The notes below the pieces were generated by a model that saw only the letters and a program-made list of their open reading frames with translations, was not told where the DNA came from and made no database searches. Below, piece after piece: positions 25,679-34,240 of a stretch of 49,480 nucleotides of DNA (positions within the stretch are counted from its first letter, which is position 1; every line of letters begins with the position of its first letter). The stretch is from Verrucomicrobiota bacterium (GTDB lineage: Bacteria > Verrucomicrobiota > Verrucomicrobiia > Limisphaerales > UBA8199), in NCBI GenBank assembly GCA_003176045.1, contig PSRM01000330.1:1-49480 (forward strand). Direction: 5' to 3'. A program made the translations under genes and the position numbers.

Positions 25679-26650
25679 ATGAGCTTTGACCGTGCTCGGA
25701 TGAAGGAAACCGCGGCGGCGCTGGCCGGGGAAGGGATTTATATTGGCGGTTCGTCGTGGAAATACAGCGGGTGGCTGGGGCAGCTTTATACGCAGGACCG
25801 GTATGTATGGAAAGGGCGGTTCGCTGAGGCGCGCTTCGAGCGACAATGTCTGGCCGAATATGCGGAGGTGTTCAAATCGGTTTGTGTGGATGCCGCGTAT
25901 TACAAATTCCCCGATCAACGATTCCTCGACCAGCTTTTCCCGGAAGTTCCTCCGGATTTTCAATTTGCTTTCAAGGTGACGGACCAAATTACGATCAAGT
26001 ATTTCCCGAACCTGCCGCGATTTGGGATGCGCGCAGGAACAGAGAACCGGGATTTTCTAAATGCCGAGCGCTTCGAGGCCGAATTTCTTGGACCTTGCAA
26101 GCCGTTCCGGCAGCAGGTGGGCTTGCTCATCTTTGAATTCTCGCGGTTTTCTGCGAAAGATTTCGAGCGCGGCCGGGATTTCGTTCAGTTGCTGGACGAA
26201 TTTCTGGGGCGGCTGCCCAGGGGCTGGCGTTACGGGGTGGAGATCCGCAACCGGAATTTTTTGCGTCCGGAATATTTCGCGATGTTGTCGCGGCATGGCG
26301 TGGCGCACATTTTCAATAGCTGGCAGGACATGCCGCCGCTACTCGAGCAAATGGCATTGTCGGGGAGCCGGACGGCGCCAGAGTTCACGGGGGCGCGGCT
26401 ACTGCTGAAACCGGGCCGGAAATACGAGGAAGCGGTGAAGATGTTTAGTCCGTATAATGAGATCAAAGAGCTTTATCCCGAAGGCCGGGCTGCGGGAGCG
26501 AAGTTAATCGAGGAAACGCGCCAGCAGGGCGGCGGCGCGAAGACGTTTATTTATGTGAACAATCGGTTTGAGGGGAATTCGCTGGAGACGATGGCCGGCA
26601 TTTTGGACGCGGTGGAAAGGGTTGGAGCGGAGTCGAAACCAAAGAGTTAA
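25679..26650 (+). CDS. DUF72 family protein (YecE-like)
   Basis: A 323-residue soluble protein with the TIM-barrel-like DUF72 pattern: YIGGSSWKYSGW near residue 20, the segment VDAAYYKFPDQRFLDQL (family: E.NsTFY..p), FAFKVTDQIT (family F.FKvp..iTH), a central G.LLFEFSRFS-like strand, YGVEIRNRNFL (family a.E.R..sW) and a C-terminal FIYVNNRFEGNS (family YvYfNN...G.A). Function of the family is unknown; in E. coli yecE has no settled role. It follows the NeuB-like gene by 27 bases on the same strand, so co-transcription is likely. The end of the gene is followed by a 9-base tandem array. Confidence 0.9.
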   Translation: MSFDRARMKETAAALAGEGIYIGGSSWKYSGWLGQLYTQDRYVWKGRFAEARFERQCLAEYAEVFKSVCVDAAYYKFPDQRFLDQLFPEVPPDFQFAFKVTDQITIKYFPNLPRFGMRAGTENRDFLNAERFEAEFLGPCKPFRQQVGLLIFEFSRFSAKDFERGRDFVQLLDEFLGRLPRGWRYGVEIRNRNFLRPEYFAMLSRHGVAHIFNSWQDMPPLLEQMALSGSRTAPEFTGARLLLKPGRKYEEAVKMFSPYNEIKELYPEGRAAGAKLIEETRQQGGGAKTFIYVNNRFEGNSLETMAGILDAVERVGAESKPKS

Positions 26651-26680
26651 ATGGGTTAAATGAGTTAAATGAGTTACATG
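26646..26680. repeat. 9-base array (GTTAAATGA type)
   Basis: GTTAAATGG, GTTAAATGA, GTTAAATGA and GTTACATGG follow in series from the stop codon of the DUF72 gene. A copy of the same pattern, also ending in GTTACATG, is at 46912-46952. Confidence 0.75.
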
Positions 26681-26930
26681 GTAGGTAAAGGGAGCGCGGT
26701 CCTCACACACCTGTTGCAGGATGTCCGCGCTCCCGGCCTGCTTAGTTCCAGCTTCCCCCGAGGCTGGAAAATCCGCTGTAAGTGGTGCTGTTCGGAGCGG
26801 TTTCGTAGATGTGCAAGGAGGAGATCAGTAAAGCGTTTGGCAGCAGATCAGCGAGTAAGCGGGCGAGTGAATGAGTCGGAATGCGCGGCAAAGAAAAGCG
26901 TTTTTTCATAATTTCTCTCTTTTGCTAAAA

Positions 26931-26948
26931 TGGTGCCCATGGGCACCA
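26931..26948. promoter_or_regulatory. 18-base perfect palindrome TGGTGCCCATGGGCACCA
   Basis: Perfect dyad without loop, flanked by A-rich sequence on both sides. It has the size of a dimeric regulator site, but it stands downstream of both flanking genes, so a promoter role is doubtful unless an unseen gene starts here. Confidence 0.4.
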
Positions 26949-27102
26949 AAACGCTCTCTGGTTCGCGTCTGTTGCCCAACGGGGGTAAAATGAACCTGCT
27001 ATGCAACTGTGGATTTGTCAGCCCGTCTGTAGTCGAGATTTGAACCTGTCCATTCGGACAGGGCTTGCCGGGCTACTTCCTGGGCTCGAAATGGCGAAAT
27101 TC

Positions 27103-27175
27103 TGTAGGGGACGACGTAAGGAGTCCTTTCGGGAGGCGTGCACCCAAAAAGGGACTCCTTACGTCGTCCCCTACA
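27103..27175. repeat. Palindrome, family C
   Basis: The arms starting TGTAGGGGACGACGTAAGGA are exact complements over 24 bases. Same family as 7316-7386. It ends 14 bases beyond the lysozyme gene's stop and could act as its transcript end, though no T-run follows. Confidence 0.8.
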
Positions 27176-27188
27176 ATATCAGGCAGGC

Positions 27189-28751
27189 TCAGTGAAAGTT
27201 GGCGCCGCCTTCGTAGGGAGCATCGCCGAAGCTGTAGATGGCGCCGTCTTTGCCGACCATCCAGTACCCATTGCCGCTGGGCGTCGCGGCCATTCCGACG
27301 ATCGGGGCGCTGAGAGTCTGCCCCCCCATGGACCCGTGGAAGCCCGCATTGCCGAAAGAGAAGATGCCGCCGTCGGAGCCGACCAGCCAATAGCCATCAC
27401 CCTGCGGACGCGCGGCCATCCCGACAACGGGAGCATTTAAGTGCTGCCCGCCCATCGAACCGTAGAAGGTCGCGGAGAAGCTGTAGATGCCGCCATCAGA
27501 GCCCACAAGCCAATAGCCGTTGCTCGGAGTTCGGGCCATGCCCACGACCGGTGCGTTGATGTGCTGCCCACCCATTGAACCATGGAACGGCGCATCGCCA
27601 AAGGCGTAGATGCCACCGTCAGAGCCTACTTCCCAATAGCCGCCACCTGAGGCGCTGCTGCACACGCCGACGATCGGGGCGTTAAGATGCGTTCCATTCA
27701 TTCCGCCATGATAACCGGCGGCGCCAAACGAATAGATCGCCCCGTCCGAGCCCGTCAGCCAGTAGCCATCCCCTTGCGGCCGGGCAGCGATGCCGACGAC
27801 GGGCGCGCTGAGGCTGACACCGCCCATCGAGCCATGGAACACCGCGTCGCCAAAAGAAAAGACGCCACCATCGGATGCGCCTATCCAATAGCCCTGGCCA
27901 TCTGCAGTCGGGGCCATGCCGACGCGGTTTTGCAGGGCCTGACTGGAAGTAGCGAGCATGGTGGAAACAAGGCTGGAGGAAGTGCCATTGAAAACGTCCA
28001 TATCCACATTGCCCGAGATGCCGGAAACCCCGCCGCTGCTGGTGTACTGCCATACCTCCCAAACTCCCGAGCCCCACATTTCACAGCCAGTGCACGTGCT
28101 CCACGGAGTGCCGCTTTGAGGATTCTCATTGTTGTAATCGGCGATGTCGGCGTTCCATTGAGCGACACTGGTGTTGAAGAAGCAGCCGTTGCAAGCGCTG
28201 CAGTAAATGCACGGTTTGATTCTGACCCCTTGCCCACTGGCGTCACTGACAATCGCGTTGCACCATTGATTGGCCCAATCGGAGTAGCTGGATGCCCCTA
28301 CGATGCCGCTGAAGACTTCCATGTCGAGCATCGGCATGAATGTTTTGCCGTCGCTTTTGATATACGGCCCGGCGACACCCCAGAAGTGGCTGGCTTCTGA
28401 CCCAGGGCTGTTGAGGTTCGGATGCGCAAAATGATATGCGCCCATGTAGATGCCGACGCTTTTGCCATTGTTCTCGTTGGCAACGAAGTCGCCGTCGTTG
28501 ACAGTAACGCCCTCAGTAGCTTTGGCCCAGGCGAAGACGATTCCCGCGCTTTTCACCCCCGACCAGTTGATCGAGCCTTGATGGGACGAAACGTCAATGC
28601 CCGGTGGGCGCTGGGCGCAGGCACGCTCGGATGGGGCAAGGGTGGAGAAGGCCATCGTCGCGGCTATGAAAAACGCAGATGAATGCAGATGAGTGAGTAT
28701 GTAGGTGTGCGGGTGAGTTGGACGATCAACGAGGTGAAGGAAACGATTCAT
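27189..28751 (-). CDS. GH25 lysozyme with six-repeat propeller-like C-terminus
   Basis: An exported muramidase of 520 residues that should cut the N-acetylmuramic acid to N-acetylglucosamine bond of peptidoglycan. The GH25 domain spans about 50-260, with GIDVSSHQG (D53), FAWAKATEG and the catalytic MLDMEV (D143, E145). From about 275 there are six repeats of about 45 residues of the form GYWLVGSDGGIYSFGDAxFHGSMGG followed by LNAPVVGMAxxPxG. This repeat is very common in Actinobacteria, so transfer of the tail is possible. The signal is near residues 22-46 (SSAFFIAATMAFSTLAP...ACA). The first 20 residues are low-complexity and may not be real; ATG at 28653 (M33) is an alternative start. An 18-base palindrome lies just upstream. 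Confidence 0.9.
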   Translation of the reverse strand: MNRFLHLVDRPTHPHTYILTHLHSSAFFIAATMAFSTLAPSERACAQRPPGIDVSSHQGSINWSGVKSAGIVFAWAKATEGVTVNDGDFVANENNGKSVGIYMGAYHFAHPNLNSPGSEASHFWGVAGPYIKSDGKTFMPMLDMEVFSGIVGASSYSDWANQWCNAIVSDASGQGVRIKPCIYCSACNGCFFNTSVAQWNADIADYNNENPQSGTPWSTCTGCEMWGSGVWEVWQYTSSGGVSGISGNVDMDVFNGTSSSLVSTMLATSSQALQNRVGMAPTADGQGYWIGASDGGVFSFGDAVFHGSMGGVSLSAPVVGIAARPQGDGYWLTGSDGAIYSFGAAGYHGGMNGTHLNAPIVGVCSSASGGGYWEVGSDGGIYAFGDAPFHGSMGGQHINAPVVGMARTPSNGYWLVGSDGGIYSFSATFYGSMGGQHLNAPVVGMAARPQGDGYWLVGSDGGIFSFGNAGFHGSMGGQTLSAPIVGMAATPSGNGYWMVGKDGAIYSFGDAPYEGGANFH

Positions 28752-28768
28752 AGCTTCGTGGCGCTAAA

Positions 28769-28786
28769 TGTTGACCATGGTCAACA
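28769..28786. promoter_or_regulatory. 18-base perfect palindrome TGTTGACCATGGTCAACA, possible operator
   Basis: Perfect dyad 17 bases upstream of the lysozyme ATG at 28751, in the position where a repressor would block transcription or translation start. The half site TGTTGACC does not match an operator I can name. Confidence 0.5.
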
Positions 28787-28969
28787 AAATGCAGTCTCTG
28801 CCGCGCTTGTGACCGTGGCGGTAAAGAATCTTCAAACGGCCAGGCGCTTTTGTCAGCGTGTCTCTGGTCGGTATTTTGACCTGCCCTTCCGGGCAGGGTG
28901 GGGGGCAGACAGACCACTGACCACGGACCACTGACCCGGACAGCCTGCCTGGCTCATTCGTGCAAGGTC

Positions 28970-29746
28970 TCAGCGCCGATTGACGTTGGGCGCGAGGATT
29001 CTAGCGGGTGTGCGGACATCCAGAAATGCCTCGGATCGCGCAGGTGCGGAATGGCTCAGTTTTTGCGCCGGACGAGGCGGGCGGAGGTTATCTTCCATGT
29101 GGACCAGGCCGCGTTGTAGGGCGGCCATGACAGCTTCCGTGCGGTCCTTGACCTTTATTTTGGCGAAGAGATTGCTGGCGTGGAGTTTGACGGTGCGTTC
29201 GGAAATGAAGAGCATCGCGCCAATTTCCTTGTTGCTCAACCCGTACATCATCAGGCGCAGGACCTCGAACTCTCGCTGGCTCAACTCCGATTGAGCCGTG
29301 CGCTGCGCCAGGCGTTGGGCTATGGAGTGAGGAATGGCGACTTCACCCCGGTAAGCAGACCGAATCGCCTCCAGGATTTCGTCTCCTGCCACTCCCTTGA
29401 GAAGGTAGCCTGCGGCCCCTGCATGGAAGGCTCGATAGATGTCCTCGTCCCAGTCGTAGGCAGAAATGATGATGACGCGCGCGTTCGCATGCCTGGCCCT
29501 GATAACCTCCGTCGCCACCACGCCGTCCATGCCCGGCATGCGTAAGTCCATGAGCGTGACATCGGGGCGGAGTTGGTCAAACGCTTCGGCTGCCTCTCTG
29601 CCGGAGCCTGCTTCCCCAACGACCATCATGTCCCCTTCCACGTTTACGAGCGTGGCAAGTCCCGTGCGGGTGATCGGGTGGTCATCCACGACCAGGACTT
29701 GTATCTTCCTGCGAGCATTGGTGTGTGAGGGGGTAAGCTGTTTCAT
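28970..29746 (-). CDS. NarL/FixJ-family response regulator
   Basis: A 258-residue DNA-binding regulator. The receiver domain (about 15-130) has the acidic pair D21/D22, phospho-acceptor D67 (TLMDLRMPGMDG) and K117 (YLLKG). A LuxR-type helix-turn-helix follows (about 153-215: LSQREFEVLRLMMYGLSNKE, then ISERTVKLHASNLFAKI). The last 40 residues are a Pro/Arg-rich tail of unknown use. Its cognate kinase is not adjacent; the receiver-kinase at 3135 is not an obvious partner. The neighbour downstream is the lysozyme gene on the same strand, about 220 bases away, and this regulator could act on it, but nothing in the sequence proves so. Confidence 0.93.
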   Translation of the reverse strand: MKQLTPSHTNARRKIQVLVVDDHPITRTGLATLVNVEGDMMVVGEAGSGREAAEAFDQLRPDVTLMDLRMPGMDGVVATEVIRARHANARVIIISAYDWDEDIYRAFHAGAAGYLLKGVAGDEILEAIRSAYRGEVAIPHSIAQRLAQRTAQSELSQREFEVLRLMMYGLSNKEIGAMLFISERTVKLHASNLFAKIKVKDRTEAVMAALQRGLVHMEDNLRPPRPAQKLSHSAPARSEAFLDVRTPARILAPNVNRR

Positions 29747-29903
29747 AGGGTTCGGGTTGTTCCTTGCTCAGCCTTGCGATGGGCGATCGCGCTACTGCGG
29801 CAAAATAAAATGGCACAACGATTCTATCTGCGGGTGCGGGCACGAGCTAATATAGCCCGACTTCTTTTGACAATCAAATGAATTTCTATGGTCAACGAAG
29901 AAA

Positions 29904-30929
29904 TTATCGCACGACACCGGGAACATTCTCCCGCAAAAATTTCTGAATGGCGTTGGCCGCAAGTTGGTGGGCGAATTCGTTGGGGTGAGCGTCGAAACGA
30001 TTAACCCGCAGTTGCTGGGGAGAGAACTTCTCGTAAATCGGGAGCAGGTCGAGGTGCGGGACGCCGATTTGGCGCCAAAATTCGGCCAGCTTTTGGTGAG
30101 CGAAACGGAATTGGTAAGTTTGGTCTAACGGAGCGTTAATAAAAGGGAAGGTGACCACCATCAGGCGGGCGCCCGTGGACTGGACGAAATTGCGGAGGGT
30201 CGTCAGATCATTCGTGTGCTGTTCCCAAAGGGGGCTCTGATAACACTTTAGGTAGGCCTGACGATTGGGATCGTAACCGGTCTTGATGCGATAGTACATC
30301 GTATTAATGAAATCACTGTGCCTGACCAGCCATGGTGCCTGGCTGGTCTCCATGAACAGATCGTCCACTACCAGATCTTCCGCGTCGTTGGGCACGTACA
30401 CGAGGACGAGCACGTCGAATTGACAGCCCATGGCATGAACCCGGAGAAGATTCTTAAGTTCCTCCTGTGTGCTAAGGCCTTCGAGGGCCTGGACCTGGAT
30501 GTCCCATTGCGGGTTGTTCTTGCGGATGATGTTGGCGAAGCGATCCTCAACGTTTTTGACCCCCCAACCGACGGTGAATGAGTCGCCACAAAAGGTGATG
30601 CGCCGTTTGCCGGGCAGCAGGGCCAATTGATAGTCCACATTGTCGCGGAAATGCTGGGTGTTTTCGTGATAGTATCGCTTATACCAACGGCGGCTGGCGC
30701 GCGTTACCGCGCCACCATCGGTTTGTTCGCTGGATCGAAAGTAGGTCTCACCGGCAAGGAAGAGCAAAGCGGCGAGGAAGAGCAGGACGAGGGCGTTTCC
30801 GAGCAGCAGGCGGAGGAGTTTGCGTTGGGCTGCGGGCGGCCCGGCAGAGGACTTAAGGAAACGCCGGAGCGCGAGGCCGGACGCCACTGAAATGATAGCG
30901 GGAAGGAGAAGAAAGCAGAAGATTTCCAT
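29904..30929 (-). CDS. SGNH/GDSL-type hydrolase, membrane-anchored
   Basis: About 341 residues with two N-terminal hydrophobic segments (MEIFCFLLLPAIISVASGLA and LLGNALVLLFLAALLFLAGE) followed by an extracytoplasmic SGNH domain. Block I is FCGDSFTVGWG with the nucleophile Ser, an Asn-containing block is YVPNDAEDL, and the C-terminal block is FDAHPNEFAH with the Asp/His pair. Such enzymes remove or transfer acyl groups on surface glycans. It is one of two SGNH genes bracketing a TMTC-like glycosyltransferase gene on the same strand. I start it at ATG 30929; a GTG at 30944 adds five residues. Confidence 0.85.
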   Translation of the reverse strand: MEIFCFLLLPAIISVASGLALRRFLKSSAGPPAAQRKLLRLLLGNALVLLFLAALLFLAGETYFRSSEQTDGGAVTRASRRWYKRYYHENTQHFRDNVDYQLALLPGKRRITFCGDSFTVGWGVKNVEDRFANIIRKNNPQWDIQVQALEGLSTQEELKNLLRVHAMGCQFDVLVLVYVPNDAEDLVVDDLFMETSQAPWLVRHSDFINTMYYRIKTGYDPNRQAYLKCYQSPLWEQHTNDLTTLRNFVQSTGARLMVVTFPFINAPLDQTYQFRFAHQKLAEFWRQIGVPHLDLLPIYEKFSPQQLRVNRFDAHPNEFAHQLAANAIQKFLRENVPGVVR

Positions 30930-30961
30930 ACCCAACCGGCTCACGCGCGGACATCCGAGGG

Positions 30962-31195
30962 CGAAACTTCAAAATTCAAACTCCAAACTTCAAAAAAACT
31001 CCAAATTTCAAACTTCAAGAGTGCCGCCTCCGGAGTGGGTGGCAGGTTTTGATTCAATAAGACCTTTTGTAAAATCGAACGCACCGAGAGTTTCATAAGT
31101 GCCGTGGCAGGATAGCCGTCCCGCACCACAAGTGCGGGTAAATTGACGCTTGAAGCTTGAAGTTTCCTTGAGGTTTGAAGTTTGGAGTTTGATGT
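30962..31195. repeat. Inverted pair of 7-base-type arrays (CAAACTT / TTTGAAG)
   Basis: At 30962-31018 run CAAACTTC/CAAACTCC units, at 31149-31195 the complementary TTGAAGTTT/GGAGTTT units. Between them is a hairpin CCCGCAC-CACAA-GTGCGGG (31120-31138). The block is the gap between the TMTC-like gene and the SGNH gene. A similar array is at 45643-45708. Confidence 0.75.
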
Positions 31196-31241
31196 TCCCG
31201 CTCCTCACTATTCAGTGCAATTCTCAGCCGCGCCCGTACAG

Positions 31242-34004
31242 TCATTGCAGTTCATGAAACGGCTTCCCCGCCTGGTAGAGCGCCAGGCGCGAGCGGATGG
31301 AATTGACCAGATTGGTCTGGCCGGCGAACCAAGCCTGGTCCACGGCGCGTTGAGCGGTGGCTACGGCATTGGAGAAATTTCCCGTCTCCGCGTAAGCAGC
31401 GGCCAGGACATCGAGGGAGGCGGGGTCCGCATTGGGCGACGCCTGCGTGGCCTGCGTGGCCAGCCGGACGGCTTCGGCGCCGTCGCGCAAGGAATCGGTT
31501 TTGCTGGTGGCCAGAATCCAGGCCACGCTGTTCAGAGCCTCCATATCGTGGGGGTTGTTTTTCAGGGCCTGCCGGAATTTCTCCAGCGCTTCTTTGGTTT
31601 TACCCTGCATGGCAAGCAGGCGGCCCAGGGAGTCGGCCGCCTCGTTAAAGCCAGGGGCAAGAGTGAGGACTTTCTCGTATTCGGCGGCCGCTTCAGCGGG
31701 TTTTTTCTGGGCCAGCAGCACGTTGGCAAGCGTGAAATGGGCCTCCGGAGAATTGGGGGCCAGTCGCACGGCCATGGCGCAATGCGGCAGCGCCTCTTCT
31801 ATTCTATTCATCTGGAGGAGGGTGTAGGCAAGATTGTTGTGCGCATCCAGATAGTCAGGACGCAGGGCGATGGCCTTGTTCCAATGTTCGAGAGCTTCGT
31901 TGGGTTTGCCCTGTTCGGCGAGCACCAGCGCCAGACCGTTGTGAGGTTCGGGTTGGTCGGAATCCAGGCTCAGCGCCTCGAGGAAGTGCTTGCGCGCTTC
32001 ATCAAGTTTACCCTGGGTTTCGAGGATACCACCCAGGTTGCACTGAACGGATGGCAGGCGTGAATTAACGGCCAGGATATCTTCAAGGCACTTGGTTGCC
32101 TCAGCCGTTTTTCCCTGCTTCAAGTAGATTCTAGCGAGGTCGTTATAGGGATCAATATAGTCCGGCTCCGAGCGGATCGCTTCGAGCAGGTGGCGGCTGG
32201 CTTCCTCCAGTTTTCCCTGGTCTTTGAGAATCAGGCCCAGGCCATAATTGGCGGGGGCAAAACTCGGCTTGATTTTGAGGGCCTCGTTATATTGGCGCGC
32301 GGCTTCTTCAGGATTTTTCCTGGCCACCCAGAGGTGGGCGATGCGAGTGTAAATGTCCTCGTTCTTCTCGATGGCCAGAGCGTTCGAATAGTGCAACAGC
32401 GCCTCATCAAACCGCCGCGCATCTTTCATGGCGGCGCCAAGGTTCATTTCAGCCATCCAACAGGCGGGATTTCTTTCCAGCGTTGTGCTCCAGAGGAACT
32501 CTGCGCTGGCAAACATGTGCGACTGGCGCCAGGTGAGGGTGAAAAACAACAAAATGAGAACAATAGAAATAGCGACGCGGAAGGGATGTTCACTGAAACG
32601 TGAAACGTGAAACGCGATACTGGATGCTGAATGCTGGATGGTGGACTCCGCGCCGCCCCGAGGGGCCTTCACCGCCCGTTTTCCGGAGGGCTTTGGACTT
32701 TGGACTTTGGACTTTGGACTCTGCATCCGTATCCAGAGCAGTCCCGCCACTAGGGTCGTGATGCCGATCAGAGACGCGTATTGCCAGCGGTCGGCGACGA
32801 ATGAGTACTTGAAAAAGGAGATGTCCACGAAACCTAAGGCGGGCAGTAGCATCACGACTACATAAGCCAACGTGAATAAAATCGGCCGGCCCCAACTGCG
32901 TCTAAAGGCCCACAGAAGCGCGATGCAAGCCCCCAGGCCGAGGAGAGGCAACCAGGCGGCGACGGCGTGTGCATCGGTTTGCCAGCGAGGATAGACCGCC
33001 ATTAGATCCAAAGGCACGACCGCTTTCCACAGATAAAACCAGACGGCTTTGCCCGCCCGGGCAAGGCGCTCAAGAGAGTCGCCGCCTTTTACGTCATCTG
33101 TGGCGATGGCCCGGTGAAAGTGGACCCAAATCGTAATCAGGCCGAAGACCAGGGAGAGGGCGAAAAAGGGGAGGAGCGGGAGGAGCGTGGAGCGTGGAGC
33201 GTGGAGCGTGGGTTGGGATGCTGGATGGTGGATGATGGATGATGGATGGTGGATGGTGGATGCAGGTGGTTGGCTGGTGCGCCGCCACCAATGACACAAC
33301 AGGAGCACCACAGGGAGCATCACAACTGATGTCTTGCTCAGGAGCGCGAGCATGAAAGAAATAAATGAAAGGAGGTAATAGGAATCCAAAAACCTTGAAC
33401 CTTGAACATTGCCCCCTGAACCCTGAACCCTGAACCCTGAGCGGCCACCCTCGACCCTCGACCCCCGACCCTCCTCACTTTTGAGATAGAACAGGATGCT
33501 TGCGAGAAAGAACACCAGCGAGAGCGCGTTTTTGCGCTCGCTGATCCAGGCGATCGATTCCACAGTCACTGGATGGATGGCGAAGAGCGCCGCCCCAAGC
33601 CAGGCTGCGGGCAACCGCACTTTGCGCAAGACTCGCCACAACAGCAGCACTGCCACGATATGAATCGCGAGATGGGTCAGATGATAGCCCGGAGCCCATT
33701 TCCCCCAGATATGCCACTCCAGCCAAAACGATGTCATGGTGAGCGGCCAATAATCCGGCAGCCGAAAACTGAACCAAATGTCCCACAAACCGTGCAGCGA
33801 TTTTACGGCCTGATTGCCCACCCAGACATCGTCGTCCCAAACGAGATTGCCTCGTAACGCAGGGAAAAAAGCGGCAAATGTCAGAAGCACCAGCACAATG
33901 CCGCTCAGAATCTCGACCATCCGCTCATCCCCAAGGAGGTTTGCTATGGAGGGGGCGTCAGCAGTAGCGGGCGCCTGGCTCTTCCGGTAGGACAACTCGG
34001 GCAT
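31242..34004 (-). CDS. TMTC-like GT-C glycosyltransferase with C-terminal TPR repeats
   Basis: A 920-residue membrane protein. The first half has about ten hydrophobic helices. The first loop carries the acidic motif LVWDDD (D57-D59), and HPVTVESIAWISERKNAL follows, both typical of TMTC-type protein O-mannosyltransferases of the GT-C fold. The second half (about 500-920) is a row of TPR repeats ending in AYAETGNFSNAVATAQRAVD. Bacterial members are thought to glycosylate exported proteins using a lipid-linked sugar, but the donor here is unknown. Three loops between helices are encoded by 7-base arrays (near 33388-33475, 33182-33265 and 32590-32722). Two SGNH hydrolase genes flank it on the same strand, which suggests a shared glycan-modifying role. 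Confidence 0.85.
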   Translation of the reverse strand: MPELSYRKSQAPATADAPSIANLLGDERMVEILSGIVLVLLTFAAFFPALRGNLVWDDDVWVGNQAVKSLHGLWDIWFSFRLPDYWPLTMTSFWLEWHIWGKWAPGYHLTHLAIHIVAVLLLWRVLRKVRLPAAWLGAALFAIHPVTVESIAWISERKNALSLVFFLASILFYLKSEEGRGSRVEGGRSGFRVQGSGGNVQGSRFLDSYYLLSFISFMLALLSKTSVVMLPVVLLLCHWWRRTSQPPASTIHHPSSIIHHPASQPTLHAPRSTLLPLLPFFALSLVFGLITIWVHFHRAIATDDVKGGDSLERLARAGKAVWFYLWKAVVPLDLMAVYPRWQTDAHAVAAWLPLLGLGACIALLWAFRRSWGRPILFTLAYVVVMLLPALGFVDISFFKYSFVADRWQYASLIGITTLVAGLLWIRMQSPKSKVQSPKPSGKRAVKAPRGGAESTIQHSASSIAFHVSRFSEHPFRVAISIVLILLFFTLTWRQSHMFASAEFLWSTTLERNPACWMAEMNLGAAMKDARRFDEALLHYSNALAIEKNEDIYTRIAHLWVARKNPEEAARQYNEALKIKPSFAPANYGLGLILKDQGKLEEASRHLLEAIRSEPDYIDPYNDLARIYLKQGKTAEATKCLEDILAVNSRLPSVQCNLGGILETQGKLDEARKHFLEALSLDSDQPEPHNGLALVLAEQGKPNEALEHWNKAIALRPDYLDAHNNLAYTLLQMNRIEEALPHCAMAVRLAPNSPEAHFTLANVLLAQKKPAEAAAEYEKVLTLAPGFNEAADSLGRLLAMQGKTKEALEKFRQALKNNPHDMEALNSVAWILATSKTDSLRDGAEAVRLATQATQASPNADPASLDVLAAAYAETGNFSNAVATAQRAVDQAWFAGQTNLVNSIRSRLALYQAGKPFHELQ
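32590..32722. repeat. Cluster of 7-base arrays inside TMTC-like gene
   Basis: GTGAAAC x2 (near 32595), TGGATGC/TGAATGC units (32616-32645), and GGACTTT x3 (32696-32722). The minus strand reads QSPKSKVQSPKPSGK, then TIQHSASSIAFHVSRF. GGACTTT units recur outside genes at 48917-48955. Confidence 0.8.
33182..33265. repeat. 7-base arrays GGAGCGT and GGATGGT inside TMTC-like gene
   Basis: GGAGCGT x4 followed by GGATGGT/GGATGAT x6. The minus strand reads TIHHPSSIIHHP and TLHAPRSTL, a loop between two hydrophobic segments. Confidence 0.85.
33388..33475. repeat. 7-base arrays AACCTTG, CCCTGAA, CCCTCGA inside TMTC-like gene
   Basis: AACCTTG x2 plus AACATTG, CCCTGAA x3, then CCCTCGA x2 and CCCCCGA. 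All three units also occur in the array at 35040-35232. The minus strand reads GRGSRVEGGRSGFRVQGSGG in a loop following a hydrophobic helix. Confidence 0.85.
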
Positions 34005-34240
34005 TATGGGCGCGAAGATAGGCGATTGGGGGCCGGGTGGCGAGGCTAGAAAAAATGGTTAATTAAGTTAATTAAGTTAAATAGGTTAACTGGGGAATCC
34101 GGGCATCAGGGTAACTTTGTCGTTAACTTTGTCCTTAACTTAATCGCAAACTTAATCGCAAACTTAATCGCAAACTTAATCGGAATTTTCTTCCCGTGAG
34201 GGATTAAGATTAAGAGAAAGATTAAGATTAAGCGTGAGCC
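34005..34240. repeat. Intergenic tandem arrays (TTAATTAAG; 12-base AAACTTAATCGC)
   Basis: TTAATTAAG units from 34060, then AACTTTGTCGTT-type 12-base units (34111-34140) and three copies of AAACTTAATCGC (34149-34186), then AAGATTAAG units (34204-34230). The 236-base gap between the TMTC-like and second SGNH genes consists mainly of these repeats. Confidence 0.8.

Larger units (their letters stand above)
26651..27188. other. 538-base gap between convergent genes, repeats only
   Basis: Besides the 9-base array it holds an imperfect hairpin with ends GGAGCGCGG/CCGCGCTCC (26691-26735), an 18-base perfect palindrome (26931-26948) and the family C palindrome (27103-27175). I see no gene. A 37-codon frame starting at 26930 on the plus strand has no support. 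Confidence 0.6.

Noticed and set aside
26930..27043. 37-codon plus-strand frame starting in the palindrome
   Set aside because: No ribosome binding site, no family pattern, and the start lies within a perfect dyad.
27030..27060. tRNA-like T-loop sequence on the minus strand (GGTTCAAATC)
   Set aside because: The flanks do not pair as a T-stem, and no acceptor or anticodon arm can be drawn.
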